Part shown: positions 21,171-33,913 of the stretch, one piece after another
Layout of the letters: each line of letters opens with the position of its first letter
How positions within the stretch are numbered: position 1 is the first letter of the stretch
Source of the DNA: Lytechinus variegatus
Taxonomy: Eukaryota > Echinodermata > Echinoidea > Temnopleuroida > Toxopneustidae
Length of the DNA stretch: 64,000 nt
Direction of reading: 5' to 3'
Assembly: GCF_018143015.1 (NCBI RefSeq)
Contig: NC_054746.1
Location: 41,482,201-41,546,200, forward strand
The notes under the pieces: model-generated
Seen by the model: the letters and a program-made list of their open reading frames with translations, nothing else
Told to the model about the DNA's origin: nothing
Databases searched by the model: none
Program-made: the position numbers and the translations under genes

Positions 21171-21680
21171 ACGTCTACTGAAACTGAAGTTAGAGTAAAG
21201 TGTCGAGAGGAATATATTCAATTTATATTTTGACAAACAATACATGAAAAGTAATATATGGGACTGATACACAAAAAACTGCAAGTCACTCGGTTTGGGA
21301 TTGAAATGTTTTGGTAATTAACAAAATTATAGATAAGTTGAATTAAAAATTCTTACCATATATGTGTGATGAATGCTCTTCTCTTACTATAATAGTTGTA
21401 ATTAGTTTCAATAAAATCCAATTTTTTAAGAAAAAACAACTTTAGTCACATTTTTGCAAGTTTGTTGCAGTGACCTCTGCAGCAATTTATCATTAAGAAG
21501 GTCACTGAAGGTCATAGAATTTGAGACTTTGGCTTAGCCAAATCGCCTGACTTGAGACAAATGTCTTAAAGTTTATAGAATATCGTTAGGGAAGATTTCT
21601 TAGACAAGCAAAATGCTAAGACAAACTGCTAAGACTTAAGCAAAAAGCTTATCTTGTTTATGGAATACGGGCCCTGGGGC

Positions 21681-23161
21681 GGTATTCTGAAAGCTCAATT
21701 AGCATTTTGGTATTCTGAAAAGTCACTTAAGTGCCCCTTTCCTTATTTGGCAGGGTTGCGTTGCGCGCACTTGCAATACTACGCGTTATGACCGCGCGAA
21801 GACTTAATTGAGTAGTTACGAGACTTTTGGTATTCTGAAAAGTCTCATAGCGCTCAATTAGCGGACTTTCCAGTGGGGAAAGATAATGGTGATAACAGGT
21901 CCATTAAGTCTCACCATATGTTGCTAAATGTTGCTTTCATTTCGTATAAATATCATCAAATCGGTTTAATACTAGGATGAAGGAAGAGGATAAAGGAGAG
22001 AGCTAAAAAGGGAATAGAATAAGGGGGAAAATGTGGTGTATAGAAACAAGTAAAATAATGAATAGGGCCTAGGGACTATATTTGGTAATAAATAAATTAG
22101 AAAAAGGGGAAAAAGGAGACAGAAATATTTGTGTACTTATAGGGAAAACATGACTATTATTTTTCTATATTTTCTTTTATTATTAGCATCATAAACTATT
22201 TTGTTTTTGCACACTTTTTTTGACAATAATGAAATTGCCAAATTACGGCAGATGCAGCAATGTGCAGGAGTGAATTAAACCTTGTTTCTGACAATGAAAA
22301 AATAAGCATAGACCCCTTTAGTATTGAAACGAATATAGAATAAAATACAAAAGAAAAAATAGTGAAGTGATGCCATCGTTTTCTCCACCTATAAAAACCT
22401 TTGTCATAACGTTTGTACATAAAATTTCAATAAAATTTCGGCTTTTTTAAAATTATGATTGTTTGATTTTTAAAATATGTTTATTCAAATTTTGTTGGAG
22501 AAGATTTCTCATATAAATGAAAAGTATGTAGTTTTTAGAATAAGTAGGAATTAAGTTAAAGAAGAACCCCCCCCCCATCATGGCCCCAAGACAGAGGCAA
22601 ATAAAATATTGTAAAAAAAAAAGAAAAGAAAAAGAAAGAAAGCTACAAATGGATTCAATGGAAAGGGGGTTGTGAAAATCAGAACGCGTTCGAAAAAAAG
22701 AGAAAAGCACAAAGGTACAATAAATGAGAGAGAAAGGGAAAAGACAACAGTTAATTTCAACAACATAACGAACCTTTAATCTCCGATGCAAATATGCTTA
22801 AGCATTATTTTTCAGCAAAAATTCTTTGTATCAAGATCGTGGTGCAGTGCACCTGCAGCAGCCGGGCGGTGCGCTGCAAGGCAGCACATTGAAGAGACAC
22901 TGCGCGCTAGGAGAAAAATTTACGTTGTAATCAAATGCGCTCTTACAACGTAAGAGCGCAATTAACCAATCAAATGCGCTCTTACGTTGTAAGAGCGCAT
23001 TTGATTGGTTAATTCGGCTCAGTAGGGGAGTGGCCTAAAGGGACTAAATTGAGCGCTAATAGAGTTTTCAGAATACGAATTTGGAGGTACATTAGCGCTC
23101 CATTAAATGGGTAACTTAAAAGGATATTTAAGTGGAAACTTAAGAGACTTTTCAGAATACC
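21681..23161. mobile_element. Element with GGTATTCTGAAAA ends
   Basis: GGTATTCTGAAAGCTCAATTAGC at the left is mirrored by ATTAGCGCTC...ACTTTTCAGAATACC at the right. Each end carries a second nested copy (GGTATTCTGAAAAGTC near 21710 and 21830; GAGTTTTCAGAATACG near 23065). No coding frame. Related in its end motif to 1-1186. Confidence 0.65.
22960..23014. repeat. Hairpin, 25-bp perfect arms and 5-nt loop
   Basis: AATTAACCAATCAAATGCGC plus TCTTA, loop CGTTG, then the exact inverse. A partial second copy of the same arm (CAAATGCGCTCTTAC) lies at 22932. Confidence 0.9.
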
Positions 23162-23165
23162 CCCC

Positions 23166-24707
23166 GGAACTTTGCTGGAGCGTTCCTGGAGCGCCCGGGG
23201 GGGGGGGGGCCACTTACATTGACGAGTGGATACCATGCGCGACCAAAAAAAAACACGTAAAAAGGATGTCCTTTTCACGATAGGGCACGTTACGTACGTA
23301 ACGTGAAAAAGGTGTCAAAAACACAAAAATAATGAAAAAAGGGTATCTATTTCGCTAGTAAAATTACGTGTTTAGGGTCGAATCAGCGTGGATGATAAAA
23401 CAAAATTAAAATGTTTTATAAAGGATGTCCTTTTTGCCCCAACACTACGTGTTTAGAGTCCGATTTGCGCGAGGTGTAGAAGGTGGGGTCGTACTAAACC
23501 AAATAAGGTAAAGCCGACAACCAAAGGACCCGTAACAATAAAACATTCCTGTACTTGTTTAGGGGTTCATTTCAGGGAATATTTGCCAAGAGTATCGTTT
23601 TGTTTCCAATACTTGTTAAGGGTAGGGTTTCACCCGCCAATACTTGTTAAGGGGTGCATTTTCAGAATATTGAAATTACGTGTTTAGGGTGCTTTTCGAG
23701 ACCCCATGGTCGCGCATGGTATCCACTCGTGAATGGAAGTGGCTCCCCCGGGCTGGAGCGGTGAAAAAAATATCATCACCACTCGTTACCGTTCATCACC
23801 GTTTGACAGAGGTTAGTCCCCTTTAAGGCAACGCCGTATATGCTCGGCCACCGCTGATAGTCCCTCCTACCGCAGTACCGCTCTGAAAGATTTGAGCTGC
23901 ACTAAATATTACTAGCGTTGAGGAGCTGGTAATTTCCCGCTCCGGCAAAGTTCACCACCGCTCCAACAATGCCCAGTCAAAGTTTGGCACCGCTAGACGC
24001 AAGTTCGTGGACGCTTGAGTCCGCTAGGCCAACGCATAAATTTTGAACGCTGGACCACTACTGCTTCGCCAGCTTTGCCCGGGCGGTGATTAAACGTTGC
24101 ACAAGCTTTGGTGGAGCGGTTGTAATCGTTCTACGACCGGAAATAGGATTGCTGGAACGGTGTCGGGCCTTGAAGCAGCGCTCTGTTGCGGTGATGAACT
24201 TTGGTTTGGGGTTCAGGGTATGGAGGTGACGGAGCGGACAAGAATTTGGCAATAAATGCGGGGAGAAATTGACCAGGAGCCCATTTGGAATCCATCTGCC
24301 GTTGAGTGCAGTCCTCATTTGTATCAAATTTGCTAAAACTGTACTGCCATGGACTAGTCCAGCAGCAAAATCAGCTGCTGCCTTTCGTTCTCCAGCCTTC
24401 CTCTTCTTTTGGCCACGTGCATGATGAACTTCAACTATCGACTTCTCTCAAAATCTATCAGAACGTCTATCAAAGCGATCCATTCAGTTCCGTAGTCAAA
24501 AGCGGTATGCCGCTAAACCAAGTTTAAACCCCCGTCGAGCCAACACCCTCCTGCGCAGAACGCCGCTCTATCAGCGCTCGCGTCACCGCTAAACCAACGC
24601 TCGCTACCGCTAGCTATCGTTGTGCGCGGTGACGAGCGTTGTCGAAATTTTGCCCCCTCTCCGTTCAATGAACGTTCCAACAAAGTTCGCGCGGTGTGAC
24701 CGAGCCT
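23166..24707. mobile_element. Element with GAACTTTGYTGGARCGTTC ends, interrupted
   Basis: GAACTTTGCTGGAGCGTTC at 23167-23185 is inverted at 24670-24688, followed there by GCGCGGTGTGACCGAGCCTT. The interior is rich in CCGCTCC/GAGCGGT words in both orientations. The left outer end (the GGCTCGGTCACACC part) is missing. A 559-bp element is inserted at 23194. Confidence 0.6.
23194..23752. mobile_element. 559-bp hAT-like MITE with 8-bp TSD
   Basis: CTGGAGCG at 23186-23193 and at 23753-23760 is an exact 8-bp target duplication. Inverted ends share CCCGGGGG...CCACTT...CACGAGTGGATACCATGCGCGACC (in parts: GAGTGGATACCATGCGCGACC minus one base is 20 long and perfect). The interior repeats TACGTGTTTAG and ATACTTGTTAAGG. 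An 8-bp duplication fits hAT. Confidence 0.85.
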
Positions 24708-24719
24708 TAAATACAGATT

Positions 24720-27700
24720 ATTCATTGTTCTAGGACAATTATGAATTATATGAGTTAAATGAGGTGATAAATTTAAACTGTACTGTCAGATATTTGTGTA
24801 ACAATTGATTATCCATAGTTAAACCACAAATTTAGACCAGAGTTTAAATCAAACTAATGTTCAGAATACGAGCCATTAACACACACACCATATACATGTC
24901 AACTTCCTTATCTTTTTTTTTTACTTCCGGTTTCGATCGTGTTTGCAGTGTTATGCTTGTTTATGTTTTCTCTTTATATTCAAATATACTTCTTCTGTGG
25001 GTGGATTTCCAATTTAATATGTTTAAACAGACTTGTTTGTAGTTTATGAGGATGGTGACGATTAGAATTCACATAATTTCATACTCCGGCAATCCTATAC
25101 ACGTGACTCCTATCCTCTCTTTATCCCTCCTCTCTTCTCATTTTCTTTGATTCTTTATCCAATATATTTTATTCCTATTCGTTTCAACCCCGCTGCATGA
25201 AACTAGGAATAGACACAACACAAGACAATATATATAATTCAGATTTCCCTCCATTATAATAGCATTTTGTATGGGGAATTTTCCTACTGGGTGTTGCAGG
25301 CTATACGGTGCTAAAATTGATTCATGTACGTCTGACCAATAAGAAGATGCATGGGCTTGAATGTATACATTAGATGACAGCGCCCCCCTACCCCCGCAAA
25401 AAAGTTATCGAGAGAGTTATAAAATTATGTGTAATTTCAAATTCGATGGGTCTGTACGTCAGTGCATCATATAGGAGGACCCCCCATGTTTATGCCAATG
25501 CCGATCAAGAGCGCCATCTTCTGACTAAGATAGGTATTCACTCTACTTGTTTTCATCGTCTCCACTTTTGACGGAACACAAGTCACTCTCTTCAGAAGAG
25601 AACCACTCCAAGAATAATAAAAAATATGATTTAAATCTTCTCACTTGGAAATTTTCAAGATGACAATGGGTCGATGTGAAAGCAAATAACGATGCGATGG
25701 ATAAATTCGTGAAAAAAAACGAGAACATCCGATTTGTAAGTAGGTTTAGAATTTTCTTATCAAACATTGTGCCATGCACAGTGAATAACTCTTCTCATTG
25801 TATTACAAAAAAAGTATAAAGTACTCACATCTTTTAATCGCATTCGGGTTCCTTAAAAATCATCATTCAAGACCAGAGCAAGACCTTATCTGTATTAAAT
25901 TTTTATTTCCTTCTTTTAAAGATATATACACCTAAAACGTCAATGAAAATCCTTTATACCTACATTTTTAGATGTATATTTTCATCCTGTATTGTACACT
26001 TAACTGCAGGATTCCACGCTAATTGCAAAATAATTAAAACGCATTTAAAGCCCAAATTAAGGATTACCTAGGTGCAATACATTCGTCTTATTTATATGTT
26101 TGTGTGGGATATGCCCGTCAGCCAGTGTTCTATATTGGACCAGAAAATATACCATGTTTAAGTATTTGTTTTTCTTTCCAAATCCGTATGAATATTGTAT
26201 TTCAGCATATTATCATTCCATTAATTTTACATAAATCTATAGCAAAATAGGCCCATGTGTAAAAATACAGTCATGACAGATAAATGCTGAAAAAAAATCG
26301 GTTGTTGATGAAAAAAATGATCTCCATGTATTTTTTTTATAGAGACCCACAACCATTAGACAGATACTTTTGAAGATCTAGAGGTTTGTTCTAACAACGA
26401 AAGTTCTTTTTTTTTTGGGGGGGGACCAGATAAGAGTTAGAACAAGCAAACAATCATATACAAGTGTCAATTACGCAGATTTTGTTAAAAGATATAAACC
26501 GGAATAAGAACACCTCTCCAGATGAATAAACTTAATAGTGTTTCACAGCAGACTGATAGTTCTCTTCTAACGATCTTTGGTTAATGCATTTATTGTCCTC
26601 TATTTATTAAAAGTTTTAAAGTAATATATGACACACGATTTTCTATTCGACGCCACGATATTTTCGACTATCGTCATCTTTTCTTACAAGTTATTAACAG
26701 GAACACCCTGGCGCCTATATTCAAGCCATAATCGTTTCCTAAACATACATGCCTCCAGTGAAGTTGATCTATCTGATAATGTTACCTTTTCATGTATCAT
26801 TGTTATAGGATAATTAAGGCCAGACTTATAAGAGTGAGTGGAAAGGCGCCATGTTCCACGCCTTACAATCTGTAAAACTGTTTATGAATGTGGCTGAGCC
26901 AAGGATTTTCACACCTTTGGGTAATTGAGAGGATAGCGATACCCCTACCTATACCACTCACCATTCCATATAGAGAGGGTGGGGGGTATGACTAGAATCT
27001 AGGACCAATAATAGGGGGTCGGAGAAGTCATCGGATTCAAATTAAAAAAAATAAATGTGGTATATAGAAATTCATCATTTATCGGAAAAAAAATGATCGG
27101 AAAGAAATTAAAATCTCTGGTATTTTTCGTTAACGGAGATATTAGGCCATTTTGTTGCTTTTTTTCTTTTACGTATTTGTCGATGTCTATTTTCCATTAA
27201 TATCTTGGTCACCCTGACCTTGTCACAAAAATGGAATATCTGTAACGATTCACTTTGGATAGTTCCTTTCCAATGTGAACGATGATATTAGTCAGACCAA
27301 CGAAATCTACCCTAAACTTGACCGATGGTGTATCATTGGTAATAACGTAGTAGATTTGATCGGGCTTGAATCGGTTGCGCCGTTGTGACTGTCGTTTGTG
27401 GGGGAGGGGGGGGGGCGATCCCCCATCCATTCCATCTGATACCTTCTGATATACAGGTGGTTTATAATGGCGTTAAAACCTGGCTCATCCGCTTCCTATC
27501 AACAGATGCTGGGACTACAATTACCAGTGTAACCACAATTAAGCCGATGATTGCAATAGGTAATTTTTGGTTAATCAAACTGCCTTTGAAAAAAAAGTTA
27601 TTCTTACTTGACACGGATACAAAGCATAACTCAGTCAAAAAGCAAGAAGCGTCGAAGGTAACTTCAATGTAATGTGTCCAATCGAAGTGAAGTCATCAAA

Positions 27701-30450
27701 ATGTTATTTACTTTGTATCGCTTTCATTGGTTCACTTTAATGATTGGTCCAACTTAGGCAGTCTGTTTCACGCCTCTAGCCCACATATCTGATAATAGTC
27801 ATTAATTCAACAATCGCCCATCGCTTGTCATTTTTTTTCTCTTTGGTATACTATGTATGTTGATCTGCAAGCCATCCTCTAATGATTCTTTAATTATCAC
27901 TTGACAAGGAGGTTGGATACTAGTTACAATGACCGATTTTCTTTTCGTTTTGTGGTTCTTTTTCTAGATATAAAACCTCTTCGCCAGAGACCTCCCACAC
28001 TAAATAGTGTTTGGGAGGATCCACTGAATAGTGACAGGTTAAGTGGTCTAAAGATTGACACCAGATACTGTCTTTTTCTCATCGTATGATACTCTGACAA
28101 AAGAATCGAGAAAGAGATTCCGAAAGACCTTTTAATAACATCTCCGAAATCATCCTCACCAAATTGTACTGGCTTATATCCCAGACAATAAACTCTCCTC
28201 CTTATTCCCTTCTCCCTCTGATTTTTCTTTGAGAAATAGCTTTTTCCCCTCTCACTATAGAGAAAACGTCTCCCAACTGATAATCGATAAGCTATTATAG
28301 TTGTTGTAGGTAAAGTGTATTACGGAGTCTGGTTAATAAGTGAATAAAGGAGTGAAGATCTTCCACTGAATGAAGTCCGGAGGAATGGTAGGTTGGCTGG
28401 TGATTAGTACCATTGCGGGGTTCTATTCAACTCTCATCCATTTCAAAAGGTTTGTATTATCGTTGAATTGACCAGCCACGCTATACCCATTCTCCTCGCC
28501 ACGTCCATCATGATAGCTTTAATTAGCCTTCCTTCTAAATTGGGGGATAACATTTGTTCATTTGGCAGCCAGCTTGGGGATGAGACGTGTTACGTAGCGA
28601 AAAGAGTTTGTGAAAAACAGACAGTGACAGATTAGCTAGTAACAAACCAAGTGCAAGTCTGATCATGGAGAGAGGCAGATAAACTCTTTATTTGAATGTA
28701 CCATCAAATGGTCTGTTCCAACATCACACCTTCAATTTGACAACTTCAACTCAACATCAAGTTAGTTGTAATAATAGGTTAAGAAGGAAAAAACAAAATC
28801 ATAAATGATATCTAAATATCGGCAAAATCCGAAGTATACCAAGGGAGTTAGGGAAGTAAAACATCCCAAGTTTCACAGTACAGTAAGTGGGTGTACATGT
28901 TAATAACAGCATGAACAAAGTTCCGAATGGCCTGGTATTCCTGTTTTGTTTTGAAATATGAGATGTCTTTAGATTTCAATATTAGTGGATTTGTTGATAA
29001 AAACGTCTTAAGTTTGTCCTTTACCCACTTTGCTCGCTCTTTCGTTAACTACACTATATTTAAAAAAAATAGTATAGAGTCCCCGAGTTTTGCTCATTTG
29101 AAAAAAGTGTTCAAAATGTTATTAAATTGTGGTTTAAAGAGGCAAAGGGGAGGTACGTTATACGATAAGAAATTTAGATTAATTTTGACACATTGATAAA
29201 AAAGAGACATGTATTTTTATATTTTCAGTGTTGTATCTCGCGGATGTTTTCGGAGTTAAAACCTTGGATATTTGTATCAGTGCATGCTTTTATTTTGTTG
29301 TTATTGAAGTACTACAGATTAAGACAAGAAAAAAAAAGGATCAATGGCAAAAGTCGTAAATGACGGGGTGCGAAACGGGGTGGAAGCTGACCATGAAACA
29401 AAAAAATCACAATCATCATGATCATTATATATTTTACGTTTTTGTACGTACTTGCTGTAAAAGATCATAAATAAGAATATATAGTGAACATGCTATTTCA
29501 TTTTTCATATTACAGGTTGCAGCTTTCAGTAAATTCTGTTTTGTGAATGCTATTCAAGTTCAATATTCAATCAGCGTCAATGTTTTCAATTCGGAAAGAT
29601 TGCAAGATCTGCCAGATTGTGATTTAATATGAAAAGGTCTCTGTTATTATATACCCTCCTCCACCCCGCCTCCTGTTTCTCTATTTATCTCTCTCACACA
29701 CCCTCACCCACACGCAACCCTCCCGCACATACACTCTTATTAGGATATTGCGGGCTTTTTACACTTCAAAATGTGCTAAGTTCCTTATACCGTCCTTTCC
29801 ATTTACAACTTTTTACCCTTTATTCATTTAAGTTTTCTTTTGCAAAATAGTGAAGCATTCATGAATGACTAGAAAATACTGGGCAGAAAGGCAAAAAAAA
29901 AAAAACATGATACAAATGATACAAAGAACTCCCTGGATTAAAGATAGTTAAGGATTAATGCGTGGCTGCTGAGAAGATAATTAATGGATAAACAGATTTT
30001 TATTATACTTTTAAAAATACTTTTGTTAAATTCAACAATGTCAACAATCATTTCTTAGTGGAAATTATTTTTTTAGCAAGTTGACTCATTAATTCTTACA
30101 GATATTTTGAATAAATTCCAATTCGAATCGATGTGAGTGCCTATTCGAAAGGGCACTCAGTAGATCATGATACAAAAATAAATGAGTGGATTGAATTAAA
30201 GCAGCAACCGGCAATCTGGTTGTTTTGTGAATGCAGCAATTTCTTTCATTCGTTGTTTGTTCACTTTTTTGTATTTTGATTTGTATTCCATTTTGTGGAG
30301 ATGAGAGTTCAAGAAGCTTATGCCTTTATTCGCTAACGCGACCTACTCCTGTTATTTTTCTTAAGATATAGGATGAGGTTAAGGGTCATGATATTGTTTT
30401 TGGTTTTGATTTACATTTATGTGTGGCTCTTATGTGAGCATCTAAATTAG
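24720..30450. other. Intergenic region, no gene seen
   Basis: AT-rich. A C/G run lies at 27398-27425 and a G-run at 26418-26425. A degraded copy of the CAGGGGCC MITE is visible near 29370-29460 (reverse orientation). Open frames here are short and resemble nothing. A GC-richer patch at 28360-28640 is noted under findings. Confidence 0.4.
29370..29460 (-). mobile_element. Degraded CAGGGGCC-type MITE copy
   Basis: CTGACCATGAAACAAAAAAATC, ACAATC and TTTTACGTTTTTGTACG correspond, inverted, to TTTTTGCATGGTCAG, GATCGTGA and GTACAAAAACG of the 9429 copy. Both ends are lost. Confidence 0.45.
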
Positions 30451-30489
30451 GAGCAAAATGTCGCAGGACCAAATGTCATGGAACCTTTA

Positions 30490-30513
30490 TTACAGTTTTT
30501 TTTTTTTTTTTTT
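30490..30513. repeat. Poly-T tract
   Basis: About 24 consecutive T, possibly an inverted poly-A tail of a retroposed sequence; no body is recognised. Confidence 0.6.
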
Positions 30514-30734
30514 TTTTACAGAAAATGATCCATATCCACTACCTTTTCTGCCCTTACGCCCTCAACGTTCCTTCATCTCAGATCTCATCATCTCAGATCT
30601 CACGTATTATATTAATACGTCATATAATCGTCACCAATGGTTTGACGTCGTATGGATCGCCTTTGCCGACGACGTCCTACTTACGAAAGCGACTGGCGCG
30701 TATAATCTGGAGAGATTGAAGAGCGCCATCATAT

Positions 30735-30825
30735 TCAACAACAACAACAACCTCCCACACTTTCTCCCCCCCCCCTCTCTCTCTCTCACACACACCCTCG
30801 CATCCACGCACACACATGCATAGCA
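30735..30825. repeat. Compound microsatellite (ACA, CT, CA)
   Basis: AACAACAACAAC followed by a CTCTCTCT run and CACACA runs. Confidence 0.8.
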
Positions 30826-31844
30826 AGCAATGATCTAAAAACAGGTGCAGACATACAATGTACATATCAACATACATTCCAACTCATAATCAATCGTTAT
30901 CCTACATAGCAATTATACTTCGATTTCATTGATTTAAAAAAACAACCTGTTTATATTAGTTATAGCACATAGAAATTAAATCGAATAACAACTACGCCAC
31001 AGAATAGCTTATTCCACTAAAGAATAAAAAGCAATTATGACGAGGAATCGAATTCAGTTTTAGTTATTAAAGAAGGGAAAAAACTGTATCTTGTTCTTCA
31101 CAATATAGAACACAGAACATAGGCAAATTCTATGAGTTTTATTTTTTTTTAATTGCATGCACCTTAAATGTGCACTTTCAATCCAATACATATGACATCA
31201 AACAAAAACGTCATGAATTTTCTTTTTGACAAGTCAAATCTTTATTTTCACTGCTTCATTGTGCACAACACATATGCAGAATATTGTAATATAGCTTACA
31301 TAATGAGGAATACATGTACGAAGAGAAATATCGATAGGCATTTTAACACTGCATTCTGTAAGAAAAATTAAATTGAAGTAAATTCCATCACTAGTCTGAA
31401 AAGAAGAGAAATGTTGAGATCTTCGGTATAAAATTTAAGAGTTAATCCATCTAAGCGAATGCTAAAAGGTCATGTTGGAGATGTTAAAAAATAAAATAAT
31501 TATATCGACGTATACAGAACGGAGAAGCAAATTTAAATGTTTTTACGACAGCGGAATGATTGAAATTATGAAAGTAAAGGAGATCGCAGGTAGGATTTAA
31601 AAAAGGAGTCGTTTTACAGAATAACAATCATACGCATATGAAAATGGATATATTTTCTGGAATATCAATCAGCAAGAAGATGTAGAACCTAAGGATTAAA
31701 TTTTTACTCTTAAAAGTTAAGCATTTCCACAATTGTATATTATAAGCATATTGTAAAGAATTATTTTGGCGGAATCGTGACGACAAAACGTGATATAATG
31801 TGAGTGGTCTTGGTAAACTCATCTTCAAAAACTAACTAACGAAA

Positions 31845-31935
31845 TAAATGAATAAATAAATAAATAAATAAACAAACAAATAAATAAATGAATAAATAAA
31901 TAAATAAATAAATAAATTAAATAAATAAATAAATG
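31845..31935. repeat. (AAAT)n microsatellite
   Basis: About 90 bp of TAAA/AAAT repeats with a few AAAC and AATG variants. Confidence 0.9.
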
Positions 31936-32584
31936 GTATAAATGACCAGTCAAATGACATAATGTAGCCAGGATATTTTAGTCAGACATGACGGTGTTGT
32001 AATAAAATACGATTAGAAAATAGACATATATTAACATACCGTTATAGTTGCCCTGCAGCTAACTCTGTCATCTTATTTATTTTTAAGAGACAACTTTCTT
32101 CAAATATTGCTAACTTAATTGCTGATTTAAAAACCGAACAAGTTGTGCTTTTTAAACCACCAGACTTATGGGGAGAAAATGGGGCTGTTTGCGACTATTA
32201 AGCATGTCCCCTTGGAAAATTATATAATACCTATCTATAATGTCACTGTCACAGAACGTAACGAAATTATTACATAATATATTGTATTTTGTTTATAATA
32301 CATTTCCTATTTACATTGTTTTATTTACACAGTGAGTGTGAATAATAAAGAGACAACACGCAAAATATAGTTCACACGGTATAAGTAAATAAATAAACTT
32401 TGAAAACACGCATTCATAAACGGCCACAAATTGAGTTCAAAGCACCCTTCAGAATATCAATTTCTCTTCATTTTGACTGTCGCTCAGACGCTCACAAACT
32501 TCCAAGTTATTGCTGTCCGTGATGCTGAATAAATTCAAATTAGATTGTTCTGTCACATTCTAACAACCTCCAGATATTTTTTTC

Positions 32585-32840
32585 CACCGCCATGTTGGTT
32601 CAATTGATTGAGCGCACGCCTCATGTTCAATCCCTCGCATGCTCAATCCCTGGCAGACACAATACCCTGGGAACGATTTTTTTTTACTGGGGGTGCTGAA
32701 GTTAATTTGAAAAGGACCCCCCCAAAAAAAAAAAAAAAAAAAAACCCACAAAATGAAGGTCATTTTGGTTACACTTCTCCATTTTCCACACATTTAAAAA
32801 ATCCAGAGACTCCGGTCATGGACCCAATTTGGTCTTAGAT
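32585..32840 (+). repeat. Possible tRNA-derived retroposon with poly-A and GGGGG repeat
   Basis: TGGTTCAATTGATTGAGCGC resembles a tRNA A box, and TGTTCAATCCCTC about 20 bp later a B box. A GGGGGTGCTGAAG block and a run of about 20 A (32725-32744) follow. The spacing is short and the match loose. Confidence 0.3.
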
Positions 32841-33381
32841 CTGCTTGGTATTTTAGATTGGAAAAAGGCAATACTATTATTTAGTATGGCAAACCTGGTG
32901 AAGAACCAATGGGTTATTAAGAGTATTATTTATTATTATTTTTCCCTGACTGACATAAAATTAATCATAAAGTGTAAATTAAAGTACCAATATTCATCCA
33001 ACATCTATATGGAAATGATATTCATTTGGCATGAAGATAGAAATGGGTTACAGAGGAATTTGAGTTCGTTTTATTTCTTTCACATGAATTCTCCAGAGAA
33101 CACCATCATTCCATTTAAAATGGTGGTTATTATAAGCATAAGCTATATGTAGCTCATAATTCATTGTCAAAAACCTTATCTCAGCTGAATTTTAAAGAAA
33201 TGAAATAAAACGAAACTGCATCCGCTTTCACATACCAGCTCCAAAATAATGCTCGACTAAATCAACGCAATTTTAACATCTCCATCCCCGGAAAACTCCT
33301 TAAGAGTTTGAATTAATAATTCTTATGCTTTTTCTTTTAAAATCTTAATATTCACGTCCATGCAAATAAATATATCTTAGG

Positions 33382-33387
33382 TTTATT
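33382..33387 (-). terminator. Candidate poly-A signal for Msxlx
   Basis: AATAAA on the - strand (TTTATT on the + strand), about 56 bp past the stop codon. It would give a very short 3' UTR; other AATAAA copies lie further downstream, so use of this one is uncertain. Confidence 0.3.
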
Positions 33388-33442
33388 TAAAGAGGTGATA
33401 AAAGGGCAAGAATCGAATTTAAGTAAGATGGAAAATCAATTG

Positions 33443-33913
33443 CTATTTCAAGTAGGGAGATACAGGAGTGAACGCTGATGCCGTGCCTTGATCAGCCGAG
33501 GAAACAGAGATGTGATGAAGCGGTGGTTGACACAACGAAATCTGAGAATTCTCCGTCATCATCCCGCTATGATGCGACGTCGATGACAACGGCGATGACG
33601 AAACATGAGAGAAATGTGATGGAGATGCAGCATCGATTGATGATCGCGGTGACGATAAACGAGGCATCATCCCCGCAGTCATTGACGTCGAAGGTGGAGA
33701 AGCAAATGGCGATATCGCGATCATTGACGAGGTGGATGAAGACGAGGATGGCGACGATGACGAAAGTGGACTGATGGGTGTGTGAGGAGAATGAGAGAGT
33801 GAAGCAGGAGATGGAGGTAGGAGATTTGATGTCGATGATGACGGTAGTTTTTGATCGATACCTTCTTTATCACGTCGCTCACGTGCTCGCCGATTTTGAA
33901 ACCAAATCTTGAC
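33443..33913 (-). CDS. Msxlx: Msxlx coding exon 3 (recognition helix and Ser/Pro tail)
   Basis: Acceptor TCATTGTCCAG. It opens with VKIWFQNRRARERRDKEG, the recognition helix, and continues 138 residues of Ser/Pro/Thr/His-rich low-complexity sequence ending VSPYLK and TAG at 33445-33443. An AATAAA lies about 60 bp after the stop. Confidence 0.96.
   Translation of the reverse strand, partial: VKIWFQNRRARERRDKEGIDQKLPSSSTSNLLPPSPASLSHSPHTPISPLSSSSPSSSSSTSSMIAISPFASPPSTSMTAGMMPRLSSPRSSIDAASPSHFSHVSSSPLSSTSHHSGMMTENSQISLCQPPLHHISVSSADQGTASAFTPVSPYLK

Larger units (their letters stand above)
18171..21677. mobile_element. 3.5-kb element with long inverted ends (CCAGGGCCCGTATTCCATAAA)
   Basis: The left end starts CCAGGGCCCGTATTCCATAA; the right end is its inverse, with AGATAAGC and AAGTCTTAGCA/TTTGTCTTAGCATTTTG-like blocks continuing for about 100 bp. 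Repeated TAAGACA/TTAGCCAA words fill both subterminal regions. It holds a tandem array, a LINE fragment and a CTAG-rich island but no transposase, so it is non-autonomous. No target duplication is clear. Confidence 0.75.
30830..33381. other. Intergenic region 3' of Msxlx
   Basis: AT-rich; apart from the microsatellite and the possible retroposon nothing is recognised. Confidence 0.4.
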
